The translations under genes and the position numbers were made by a program. From Phoronis australis (Eukaryota; Phoronida; Phoronidae): a stretch of DNA of 64,000 nucleotides. Position 1 is the first letter of the stretch, and every line of letters begins with the position of its first letter. The notes beneath the pieces are model-generated. The model worked only from the letters and a program-made list of their open reading frames with translations. It did no database searches and was not told the origin of the DNA. Location: NCBI GenBank assembly GCA_002633005.1, contig NMRA01000034.1, positions 1,363,540-1,427,539 on the forward strand, in the 5' to 3' direction. Positions 1 to 11,490 of the stretch are shown piece by piece.

Positions 1-39
1 GACCCCAACATGTTTGCGAAAAATTCAGAAGTTTCTTTC

Positions 40-400
40 CAAAAAGCACAGGGCCCTCAATCCCTCGAATTTGGGGCCCAATATCGGCCTTATTCCCCTT
101 CAAAAATATTGAAATATCACGCGAAATACCCTCCAAAGTACGAGGCATCAAAATTCCCCTAGTGAAAAATTCTCTCTGAGTTCACATCACATGTAACCAC
201 ACAGGTGACAATTTTTAAGAGCACAAAAGGCTACTTTAAATTGAGACAGAGCCTATGAGAGCTTGCAACAGGGCGGGGGTGCTATTGACGTGATCGGGAG
301 GTAGATTGTTCCCCTCACTCGGCGAAAAAATCGCCTCTCAGTAGGCACTGGCACCTTTCCCCTCGGATGAACGAGGCTCATGGAGAAACATGATAACTAT
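40..400 (+). repeat. Diverged dispersed repeat, copy 1 of 3
   Basis: Blocks of this stretch reappear in the same order at about 23320-23545 (plus) and 27025-27320 (minus). Shared landmarks are 'cagggcc' followed by 'ttggggc', then '..atatc', then 'aaaatatt', then 'aaaattcccct', and finally 'ggcac..tttccc' before a gcc/ctg block. Divergence is high, so this is an old interspersed element; no terminal repeats or coding capacity were seen. The class is unknown. Confidence 0.5.
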
Positions 401-3400
401 GATTGTTTTGTCCAGTTAACTGAAATTGAGTTCTAAAACGAGGTTATGGTTTGGACGAACGAATTGGGTGTTTTAATTTTAAAATTCAACTTGGTCCAGA
501 TTGATATTTGAAACCCCTAACACATTAAATAGACGTAAGAATTATTACAACCAAGAAAGCAGAACTGATGGTCAAATAATTTTTATTTTCAATTACGAGC
601 CTGGTTTTTTATTTTAATAAAAAATATATTTAATAACATCAATTATTCTTTCAGATCAACGACAAATCAACTGTTAGTCGCAGTGAGTGCTTAAGATCAG
701 GCTATGCTTGATGTTAATATTCTCGATCAACAAATAAAACCAGATGTGACTAATTGCACGCGACAGCCACCACTGTCGAATGTGTCTACAACTTGTCAAC
801 AATACGAGCAGATGACCTGGTTTGCGTAGAAAGTATTTTGATCAACAATTTACGAGAAAAAACGTAACCCTGCATTCAGCATAATACCTAATCGCCGCAA
901 TTTGGTCATATTTACTTTTCATGTTTCGAACCTAGTTTTCCGAAAAAAATTAAACCCTTTCGTCAGACAACTCTTTGGTGCCTTAACTTGTTCTCTAATG
1001 TAATTTTCTACGTCTCTGTGGTTAATTTTTGACACATTATTAAAATTTAATATCCAGGTTGGACTCGAAAGACCGGCTATTTAACTCACGCAATGTCAAC
1101 TTCCGCTTTTTTATCGCAGTGAGCCTCGCTTTGGATTTTAATGTCCGCCGCGTGAATTGGGTCTATATCAATAATTTTAGAATAATACGACCATGAATTA
1201 GTTGACAGGTCGATTGTTTGTTATACTTTTACCGTTTTTCATGATTTCTGTGTTAGATTTAGCCTCACAAATATGATTAAATGCGTTTGATTTTTTAGTT
1301 GAAGTGTAGCCGCATGAGGAGTCCTTCAGAATGTTAACATACACGCCTTCAAAATAGAGTAGCACAACTGCTGCATGTGACAAAGGGCTGTGTATGCATA
1401 TATGTTGTGGAGCTTCGTTCAGGAAGAAACCTTTTTTGTATAACCACATGACAATAAAACAAAGTGTCACTCACTAGCTGCAAGCAAGATTTTTACCAGC
1501 CCCGTGTTGCATGGGGCAAGATTTTTTTACCGCATAAGAAAACACAGTATGAAGCATAGTGCTCAGGAACCAAGTTGATTAAGTGCCCTATCTGCGATCA
1601 ATGTTTCACAGAAAGAGTAAGCCTGAGGACACTCCTTGTTGTTGCGAATGTGTCAACGCAAAGAGTGTGCCTACTTATACAGGCATGAGAACCAGAATCG
1701 CCATGAATAAAATTATTCAGTCCAGTAGTGAAAGTTGTTAAGTCACGAAACTTTATTCAGATTTACAGAGTTTATGGTTGGTAGTTGTCTAATGTGATAG
1801 CATTTTTACGTTTTGTTTTAAACCTTTTTCCTATTTGTGTATTTCAGCAGCATCTTTAACAGAACCAGTGCATTTTTGTTGTGTTTGAGTACATTTAAAT
1901 GGCCACTCTATGTGTTATTGGGTGATTTTTACATACAATTATTATGATCAATTAGTATTTTAAAAGAAAACTATATGTCTGACATAATTGTAGAAATTGT
2001 TTTCATGTTGTTGTTGATTCCCTGTGAGAGAATTTTATGCTATGAACTAGTCCGAAATAGATTGTCTATGATTCAGTGATGATTTAGTCTAATACATTCC
2101 AAAAATAATTCGCACGAACTGTACACTGGTTGTGTTATGTTGAGATCCTGACAAAACTACGAAAACAAGCGTTGTGTTATATTTTCACAAGTCACGTCTT
2201 CATAACTTCACGGTTAATTTATTGATTTAGTGCCAAAAATAACCGCAATTTGCCAAAATGACATACGAATCACCTTTGACTCAAGCGATGCCTCGTTCAA
2301 CGTAACTTATCTCCAATAATTGGAACAGACACCAGCCCAAACCTCTACCTGCCCTCCCTCAATGTGTTACGCCTTGAACTCATGTCTCTGTTTTCACATT
2401 GGAAGTAAAAACAACGTAAATTCATCAAATTTACTCACCTTGCCTGTATTCGCTTCTCGCAACAGGTTTCGTTCTCGATTGCTTTCCGGTCGTTCTCGAT
2501 CGCGGGTTGGCCGGGGTGCCCTTAAGTGACATCATTTCTTAAACCATATAGAACTGGAATGCTAACTTAGATCTCGCGCTGAGGAGGTTGCGCCGCGCAT
2601 ATGGGTGGCATTTGTTTACATTCGTTTGTTCCGGCGTAAGTTATTCCTATTTAACTTACTGTCATTAAAACTTTTCGCTACTCCGCTGTTTTTCAACCAA
2701 ATTGCATAAGAGTGATATCATTAGAAAGCCCTTCACCAGTTCTTGATGGTGTATGATTACATCAGAAACAAATAAAAAAATAGTTCATCAATAATTAATC
2801 TTTTCGCATTCATTAATTCTAAAAACCCAAAGTGTGTAATACTAACACAAAAAAAGAAAATGAACCAGAGAGATTATACAAATTACTAATTAAACCAGCA
2901 GGGAAATAATTCAATGATTCAAAACATTTCTATCCTATCAAGATAAACGAATATGCATCCCTCGCAATTGTCGTGAAGAATTTAGTCAGGCATTCATCCA
3001 AAATTATACATCTTTATGTATTATTTGGATTTTTGGTGCCGTTTGATATAATAATTCTTCAGTAAAACTTCAGGACGGGTGACATTTGCAAAGTGTGAAT
3101 TACAAAGCTAATTACTCCAACTATCTGTCCTAAATTTGCAGATAAAGGCTTTCTGCTAGATAAAAATGAGCAAACATCTATTGCGTAGGTTTGAAAAGTG
3201 CTGTGGATAGATCATTACATAGATTGCAGTGTAGGACTTTAACGTAAACAAGAGACATTGTTATGTTACTAAAGAAAGTGGACTCTGGAGATTAACAATA
3301 TTCATGACAAAGAGAAAAATGAAGACATGTTCCATAGTTGTCAACATTCGAGAATAAAAAAACGGGACAACTGGATTAAAAAGCGGGACTTCAGGAAAAA

Positions 3401-3448
3401 ATCTGGGTTTATGCCGAAACGCAAGGGTGAAATGGTCGCCGCAACCAT

Positions 3449-3528
3449 AGGCACCTTTAATCAGCCCTCGACGTTATACTATACTATATCGACTATACTA
3501 TATCGTCGAAGGCTGATTAAAGGTGCCT
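3449..3528. repeat. Long hairpin (inverted repeat with short loop)
   Basis: The arm at 3449-3466 (aggcacctttaatcagcc) is the exact reverse complement of 3511-3528, and pairing continues inward with few mismatches through a TATACTATA-rich core to an almost absent loop. It could be the abutted ends of a fold-back element or a stable RNA hairpin. No flanking target duplication was recognised. Confidence 0.75.
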
Positions 3529-4027
3529 GTGCAGCAACACACAGAATCGTCCCGACAGCGTTTTTTGTCGAACGGGAGATGTTACTTCCAATAGCGCCCG
3601 ATGGCCTTTTCTATCATTTATTCTTCAAACAACATTACGGCATTTCTAGTATTTTTTTTAAGTCGAATGCGCAATCCCGGGTGCCTCAAAAACCCTTGAG
3701 TCGTCCGGTATATGACTACATGTACTACAGGTCCGTGACGCCGTGTATTTTGATAGTGGGACATTTTGATAGTGTGACAGTACGGCAGGAAAATTAAACA
3801 CGTGCGAGAGTCCGTCAAGCGCGGGACAATTGGCAAGTACAATGCACGCTAACAGCAAGAGTTAGACTGGGTTTATATGAATATGTCAATCTGGGTTGTT
3901 TTTACAAGGTATTTTTTATTTCAGGGGTATAGATAACTACTACAGATAACATTCACTACTCAGAAATTAACAAAAACATCTGAAGAAATGAATCAATATA
4001 GAAACAATTGAAAAGAGTGATAATTTA

Positions 4028-4241
4028 CATGCGCGCACCCAGGGGAGTTCAAACGAGACCCCCATTTGGCAATGTGGGCAAAAAGGTTCGCCTCAGGGAA
4101 ACAAAGAGGTCCGAAAAATTAGAAAACGAGACAAAAGACCACTAAAGTAATTCGGCGAATGCAAAATTCATAGCTTTGAAGGTACCCCGATCCACATTGC
4201 AAAAATTCGAGCCCACCATTTCTAGGCTGGGTGCGCGCATG
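4028..4241. mobile_element. MITE, copy 1 (CATGCGCGCACC termini, ATTTA target duplication)
   Basis: The element begins CATGCGCGCACCCAGG and ends with the inverted CTGGGTGCGCGCATG. It is bounded by ATTTA at 4023-4027 and ATTTA at 4242-4246, a 5-bp target-site duplication. The interior matches a second copy at 52025-52293 in order (CCATTTGGC, GGTCCG/GGTTCG, ACGAGAC, GGCGAATGCA, TACCCCG, AAAATTCGAGCCC). There is no coding capacity, so it is non-autonomous. The superfamily is not assigned. Confidence 0.85.
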
Positions 4242-6938
4242 ATTTATGCTAACACAAACACATACACACACGTAGCTTCACGGATACGAAAGTCACGTAA
4301 ACACACCTGCTAGTTGGGGATAAACTTTTCACTTATAATTGCAGAACAAACACTCAGAAACCAAAAGTCACTTCTTTCCGAAAAATACAGTAACATGATT
4401 TCAACACCCAAAAATGTCTTGTTGAAAAATCTCCTAGCGGCATACAGTTTGATAGGTTGTCGAAGTGGTTCTAATACTGGAGATGAAAAGATTTCAGAGA
4501 CCAGACTATTCCCGGTATCGCGGCCAAGGCCACGGGTCGCTGCGTATGAAGAATGACCAATGTAATTGTCGGTTTTGTTGACTTGTTTTGTGAACTTTAA
4601 GTAGATGTTGTAGGTCACTGTTAATACATTAACGGTTAATGACGCGCTCGCACTTCCTCCGATTCATTTGCAAACTCTGTGCTCTGACGCACCGCCCGTG
4701 TTATTTGTAACAAAAACCGTGTACCTTACACAGTCAAGTAGTTTATTAGGCTTTTCAATAAAGTTAGCGATTGTTAATACACATAAATCAACAAGCCATC
4801 TTGACCCGGTTTTACATGAGCGGCCTTCAATTGTGGGGGGAGGGTGGCTACCCGCTACGACAAAATAATTTAGAACAATGCGGATAGGACAACCCCTACG
4901 AAATCTTAGATCGGCCAGTGTGTCATAACAGTGGGTAGTTCAAGTCAAAAGTGTTAGATTTCTGGCGAATATATAACAGTTTGACCCAACTCTTCATTTT
5001 GACGTTAGTAACAAGGAGGCCGTTTTATTATAACGAACTTACTCTGTGTACACGAGCGCGAGAAATTTTTGACGTTCGCCATATACATGAACTTTGATTT
5101 AAGATTCCAAGTTGCTTTGAATTTCTTATTATTCGTTGTCAGTTCCTTCCGCCCAGTTATTCGTCGGGAAGAGTGTGGACTGCAGTTGTTTTCGTCCGTT
5201 TCATGAATTCATTGAGCGTGTGTAAATTTCAGTGTACACACAGAACTCCCCAAAGTACGACCGTACGAAGCGTGTAAGCTCGATAAAGCCCATCTGGCTT
5301 TCTACCAGAGTTTCAAAAATCGCCGAGATACGGTGAAGTTCGTTTGTCTCATGTTAAAAGCAATGTCACATTAAAGAGCAACTTCCTGTATGCCTGCTTT
5401 TAGGGAAACTTCTTGTGATTGGTGTGATTATTTGTTTAAATTGGTCACTATTCAAACTCGTAAGTACACACAAATGTCAAAGCCCATGTTATAACTCAAC
5501 TTTGTGAATCTGGTTTGCTTGAATAAGAGAAGTCCACTAGTTCCGCAATAGATACATGTACACTTCACTTCAAAATGGCGACCCTTGTAGCATAATTGCG
5601 TTGTTGCTCAGCGGCTGAGAGGAATCTGCTGCAGTTTCAGGTAACCCTCGAACAACCCAGAATTGCAAAATTCTGATTGGATGGCAGCATTTTTGGACAT
5701 CTACGGAAACTACAGTAAATGTGCTTTCAGAAGCTAGCGTTTGCTTATGTCGATCATCAGCAGGAAAGTGGTGCTTTTGATCAGAATTTTGCGTTTTTGC
5801 CACTGGCATCTTATTGGAACTTCGTTTCCCTGTTAAATGGAAAAAGGCCAAAATTTGAGACAACAGCGGCTTCAGTGGTTATGTGTAGCGCCTTTAAAAA
5901 GAAATGACTGACGACATATATCATTTTGTTCACAGAGCTTTCGACAGAGTGGAAGAAAGACGACAAGTCCAGTGATGTGTACACTGCCAATTAAAACCCA
6001 GTGAGAACTGCAGAGTGACTCTCCAATGGGAATGAGAGGAGAATGTAAGGTGGATCGTTAGTTGTTTTATTGTCGTCTTGTTATCTTGGTTGCGTCAAAA
6101 CACGAACTTAATTTGTTGTTGTTGTGGCCAAAGGCATTTCTCAATAGATGGAACGGTATATTCATGGCACTTCTCAACATCACAATCAATGGGAACGTCG
6201 CAGTGTTGTTATACAACCCATCTGAATGATTCCAAGAATGTTACTTCGTTCATTTAGCAAATGGAAACGATGTTACGTGATGCTTGCGTAGCGTGAATTT
6301 CTCTACAAATAGTTCTAAAACATATTTACATGAGGGGATACATTTTTAATGTATGTACAGTAGATACCCAACCGGAAATAGTTTTGAACGTAACAGCAGT
6401 TACGAGTTCTTTACTGTTGCTATGTTTAATCTTGTTCCATACTTGTTTCTGAGACATCCTTCTCTACAACAGACGCTGTAGCAACGTCTATGGAAGAAAG
6501 AGTATTGCGGCATTTTTTACAGGATTCCAATGACCTTTTCCACACTTTGGCGTTGGTAGGATTGAACTGCACGGCTAAGTCAACAGCCAAAAGATGAGCA
6601 CGAACTGAAACCGAAATTGTTTAACGCGATTAGAATCACGCTCATTCGGTACAATATTCGTCAGTTTCCGTAAGACGTTGCCGAAAACATCTATAAAAAG
6701 TAGCTTGAGCAACGAACTTCCCCGCGCACACTAAATTTTGGAATGAATTGCAACGGTCTCCTCAAACGTTATGGTCCTTGGTTTATCACCGAAGTCTTGG
6801 CAATCGCCTCTATCACACTCTTCCTGTTCATTTCAACCAAAGTACATGTTCGCCTCAAATCTTCCTAGTGTGTACACTTCAAAAATCTCTTGCCCACTCC
6901 CTTACTGGCTGATATTTCTCAGTTGCTCTGGGTGGAAA

Positions 6939-7836
6939 TCATATTTGTTCTCAAAACCACTTATGGGTCAACTTGAAAGGTTTGGTTCGCTAATCAATTT
7001 TGAAATTGAGTAAGAGGTTCATGAACAAAGTCAAATGAAACATGTCATTTTTTGAAACACAACGGATATTTGTAATAGCAATCCCACAGATACTGTACAC
7101 ACAGCCCTAGCTAATCTTGAGGTTGCTTGAAGTGAAGCAGTACATGGAAGGAATTAAATTTTCAATGTATGAGTTTAAATGGTTTAGTGCGCTTGAGAAA
7201 AATATCCGTAGCGCCTTATAATTCCGTTAGAACAGGTGAGGGTGAGATTTCTTCGGGAAATCCGTTGCACAATCTTGTACTTTTAAATGTTGTAATGCAC
7301 CTACACGATAACGTTACACGGAAATAAGTTCAATAAAAAGAAAAGTAAATTATTAGAGAAGGATAATGGCCTGGACATCATCAAGGCNTCATATTTGTTC
7401 TCAAAACCACTTATGGGTCAACTTGAAAGGTTTGGTTCGCTAATCAATTTTGAAATTGAGTAAAAGGTTCATGAACAAAGTCAAATGAAACATGTCATTT
7501 TTCGAAACACAACGGATATTCGTTATAGCAATCCCACAGATACTGTACACACAGCCCTAGCTAATCTTGAGGTTGCTTGAAGTGAAGCAGTACATGGAAG
7601 GAATTAAATTTTCAATGTATGAGTTTAAATGGTTTAGTGCGCTTGAGAAAAATATCCGTAGCGCCTTATAATTCCGTTAGAACAGGTGAGGGTGAGATTT
7701 CTTCGGGAAATCCGTTGCACAATCTTGTACTTTTAAATGTTGTAATGCACCTACACGATAACGTTATACGGAAATAAGTTCAATAAAAAGAAAAGAAATT
7801 ATTAGAGAAGGATAATGGCCTGGACATCATCAAGGC
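6939..7836. repeat. Tandem near-identical 449-bp duplication around a single N (probable unmerged contig ends)
   Basis: Bases 6939-7387 and 7389-7836 are nearly identical (a few substitutions and one small indel) and are separated by exactly one N at 7388. The first copy ends with the same bases (catcaaggc) at which the second copy ends. A one-N join with overlapping flanks is best explained by two contig ends, or two haplotypes, that were not merged, rather than a biological tandem duplication. Confidence 0.8.
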
Positions 7837-9326
7837 ACAATGCCATCTTTAGAGAGATGTATTGTATCGTGGATTATGTCCCCCACATCTGGAAATGGTA
7901 CTGGTGTCCTGATGCTCGACTTACGGCAGAGACAACTTAAAAAACAATTTCAAAAAACGTAATCAATGAATAAGAATAAAAGACAAACGACTAGGAAGTA
8001 CTAGTTTGTTAATTTTGATAGTATCAACGTCGGATTATCTAAAATCCTACTAAACACGCTTTTCATTCTGTTGCACTGGCTAAAAATGAAAATTGGAGTA
8101 GGCCTTTTACTCTGGGCCATAAAATCGGTTTCATAAAATGTTTTACTTTGTTAGGACTTGATTTTCGTTACCAAGACCACCAAAACCATCAGCAGCTCAA
8201 GAAAGCGCTTTTGATTGTATTTGGGTAGGCCAAACCTAAAATTGCGAATTCAAATATGACGCATGAATGCACTGAGACTTGATTTGGTAACGGAAATAGA
8301 ATCCTGTCACAGTAAGGAATATCATAAGACCAGTTTATGAGAGGAAAAAGGTTTTCGTTTTTAAGCAGTTAAACAGAGCGAAATGCAACTTTAGCTAGAC
8401 TATAGCTTCCATCAAACGAAGAACCACGTCTCATACACACAGCAGGGTTCTGTTTGTAAAACGTGGTGCTGTGTTCATCGAATGTGGTGACGGGAGGTCG
8501 GCGATGGATACGCAACTGTGGCGACCTAGGTGAAGGGGTAATTAAAACCCATGGGAAAATTGAGGTGAACGGCTGATCACAAAGCGCGACGATGGAGGAG
8601 GGGTGGGGAAGGCAAATCGGATGGTGATGGTCAGTTCAACATACACCATCCAGAAAATGCGTGCCAATCTATTCGGTCCCAGACACCCCTTCAGTTTTGG
8701 CTGGTGGGTATTTTTGCATACATACGTATAGTATTGTCTCGAATAGATATTGTGCACCGTCTGAGAAATCATCTCCGTTACGTACATTTATCTTGTAGGC
8801 GTTGTGGTTTCTTACTAACGTTTCAGGATGGGTACACGAGCAAGAAGCGACGGTAGCGGGAGAGGTGTGCAAATGGTGTTCTCTCTTGGTAACGCTCAGG
8901 TATTGGAATGCACAGCGGCCTAGCGCCCAATTCATTATGTGGCGGGTGATAGAGGCATACGTTTACATTTGCTGGTATCTATTTACAGGCATAGAACTCC
9001 TGGGGACAAAATCAACAGCCAGGGCATAAACAAAACAGCTATATAATTAAGCACGTGACATGTTAAACACATACTTATTATACTTAAACAAATCATCTAT
9101 CAAAAATAATTCTGATCTGCTTCAGTTATCAACATTAAACCTGCCTCATTCCGCTTTTACTCCGAACATATGAGTAACGAACTGTCCAAAAATCGCTCCT
9201 CATCTTATTTACGTAAAGAATGATTAAAATAAAAGGAACGTAAGGTGGTTTTAGAGCAGCTTAAACATGTTATGCTGCAGAACAAGAGTACTGAAAACCA
9301 GTTCATTGTACATACATATTTTTCAG

Positions 9327-9466
9327 TTACTGTGGAAGATCACCTTTTGTGTTGGTCAGCGACTCTTGTAGATTGTCTAACTCCTGGTTCATCTCATCTA
9401 TCTCTTGAAGTTTCTGTTCACTGAACTGACTATGTTTAGCAACGCTGGTCTTACAACCTCCTGAAC
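9327..9466 (-). CDS. Terminal coding exon of an unidentified coiled-coil protein
   Basis: On the minus strand a good acceptor (attcccacaacag) precedes an open frame of 45 codons, entered in phase 1 and closed by TAA. The peptide contains HSQFSEQKLQEIDEMNQELD then NLQESLTNTKGDLPQ and the stop; the spacing of I/M/L residues is that of an amphipathic coiled-coil helix. Upstream exons would lie at higher coordinates on the minus strand and were not identified. The protein family is not recognised. An antisense open frame (9502-9687, plus) is A-rich and not supported. The exon could also belong to a decayed gene. Confidence 0.45.
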
Positions 9467-10023
9467 CTGTTGTGGGAATAGACAAGTAATTATTATTTGC
9501 TATGCAGAGATGGAAAAAGCATAAAGTGTGTACTTTTGACAGATACTCTGAAAATATCGCTTTGGAAAGAGAACAAGAACGGGTGACAACGAAAGAAACG
9601 AAAAAAAAAAAATATTTGACAAATAAACCCAGAGCCGAAAGAAAGCTAAAATTTAAAATGGACAATAGTGAAGGTGAAATATTTTAGTGTGCGACGATTG
9701 GTGGCCAAATTCCAAACCTGGTGAAAATTAGTTGTAAACGATGTGCGGAAGGTGAGTCATACCTGTGCTACTACTACTGAATTGCAAATTGAAAGACTTA
9801 AAGTCCTTGTTGCAAACTGCCCATGTGGTTCTAGTATCCGAAAATACTTACTAAATAAAATCTTATTTTCGACACCCTTTCTTTACATTCTTTTCGCCTT
9901 TCTTGCCAAAAGCGATTTTTCAACCGTATTTGACCCTTTTCTCTGAGCGTATGATTACCGGTTGTCATCAGTTATTTCCGTACCCACATTTCCGGCTCAT
10001 CAGTTCAGGAACTTGTCCTGAAC

Positions 10024-10034
10024 GCCGCCATTTT
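10024..10034 (-). promoter_or_regulatory. YY1-type motif (AAAATGGCGGC on minus strand)
   Basis: The minus strand reads AAAAAATGGCGGCG here, a match to the YY1 motif common just downstream of animal transcription starts. It lies 5' of the orphan minus-strand exon at 9327-9466, so it could mark that gene's start. This is motif evidence only. Confidence 0.25.
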
Positions 10035-10838
10035 TTCCTTGTAACTGAATGTGCTATGGCTTGCTCGAAAAGTCTTCATTATATTGTTTTATTAGTAATA
10101 TATCGTGATTCGTTTGCATATGTAGTGTATTTATAGTTTGTAGTTAGTGGTCGTTGATTTTTTTGGAATGTTACGCGTACTTAGTATGTTAAAATAGCAT
10201 TGGTGTTTAGTTCCTTACGTAGGCCGGTCGAACCTAGGAACCAATATGGGTCGAACCAATTTTTTTTCGGTTTTATTTTTTTCCTCGTTTTGAAAAAGAA
10301 CTTTGCTATCATCGGAAAGGTAGTACATTCTACTCAGTAAAAATCGAAAAAGTATCAAAATCGGGGCAAGCACTGTAAAGTTATTGCAAGTTTTGTGGCG
10401 AAATTTGGGTCACTTTGTTTGGATCGCGTCGGCCATATTGGAGGACAGCGGGATGAGTTACGAGTTTAAAACTTTGTGTAAATTGTTTTCGCCAACAAAT
10501 TACGGTGAAATTTAGTTAGACATATCTTTACTTACTATTCTGCACGATTTAGCAGTGTTCACCAAATTTCAGCCTCGCAGTTGTTACTCATTAAGTGATA
10601 AATGTGCTCACAATTCCCGTTGGACTTCGTCTCATTTCTGGCGGCACCTACAATGTCGACTTTTGCTGAACTGAAAGGCATGTTCAATCGGCTACTTTGT
10701 AATTTGTGAAGATTTAACGTTGATACATTTTGACAAACGTTGCTACAAAAAAGAAACTTTGTTCAATTTTCGTGTTTTTTGTGTTTGTGGCCAGCGACCA
10801 GTTAGGCCTAAGGGTAGTCTTGGCGCAAAGCTGGCGTG

Positions 10839-10989
10839 CGTTCAGTAGACGCTAGGACCTACGCTAGGACCTTGCAAAATCCTAGTCAAAGTCACATGTT
10901 CTCATTTAAAATACACGGCAATATCTCACGTAATCTCGCGAAGTCTTGCTTCTTAGCGAGGTCCTAGCGCTACTGAACGGGAGGCTGTA
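10839..10989. mobile_element. Small inverted-repeat element (MITE-like, about 150 bp)
   Basis: The left arm 10839-10860 (CGTTCAGTAGACGCTAGGAC..) is matched in inverse by the right arm 10969-10989, differing mainly by one extra base. The GCTAGGACCT motif is repeated once more just inside the left arm. The interior has no coding potential. No clear target duplication was seen. Confidence 0.55.
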
Positions 10990-11444
10990 TAGGCCTACTA
11001 ACAAGCTGTATTTTGACTATAGTCTTCACTGGTAGCTGGTGACTGAGGCTAACTAAGGTCTGCCGCGGCAGTGTGACACAGGACTAACCAGCCCGTAATT
11101 TCATGCAAGTGTCTGAAACTACCCTTGAATATATGCAGCATTTATCATTTGACCATTTTACTTCGACAAAACAGCTTGCAACCGCATGCATTTACCGTTC
11201 GCCAGTGTCTGGTCTCGATCCGCACCGGGTCCGATAGGCTGCGGTCCCGAGTCTGGCAAAATAATTTCTGTCAAAATTTATTCGCCACATTTCTTCAGCA
11301 AATTCGATAAAATTGTCTGTAGTTTGATTTTATTAAAATTAAGGCGCGCTGTCGATCATTTTATCCCCGTTTTCTGGCTGGTAACAGTACAGGCACTGCT
11401 CGAGTCGCACTGACGGCGTTTTCTCGGCCTGGGTTCCTGAATGA

Positions 11445-11490
11445 ATTGTACTTCCGGCTTCGCGGGAAGTTCAAAATGGCGGTGTTTCTT
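11445..11490 (+). promoter_or_regulatory. Possible CpG-rich promoter with ETS and YY1 motifs
   Basis: An ETS/GABP site (ACTTCCGGC, 11450-11458) lies 14 bases before a plus-oriented YY1 site (CAAAATGGCGG, 11472-11482), in a locally GC/CpG-richer stretch (11.2-11.5 kb). This pairing is typical of TATA-less promoters of broadly expressed animal genes. The nearest plus-strand gene is the TRIM-NHL-like gene 8 kb downstream, whose 5' exons are missing from my model. No transcript evidence exists here. Confidence 0.3.

Larger units (their letters stand above)
1..9326. other. Left intergenic or intronic region without a supported gene
   Basis: I found no exon here with a recognisable domain plus splice borders. 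The open frames are short, usually lack a true ATG, and have counterparts on the other strand. Supported contents are listed separately: a dispersed-repeat copy (about 40-400), a hairpin (3449-3528), a MITE (4028-4241) and a duplicated contig end (6939-7836). Confidence 0.5.
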
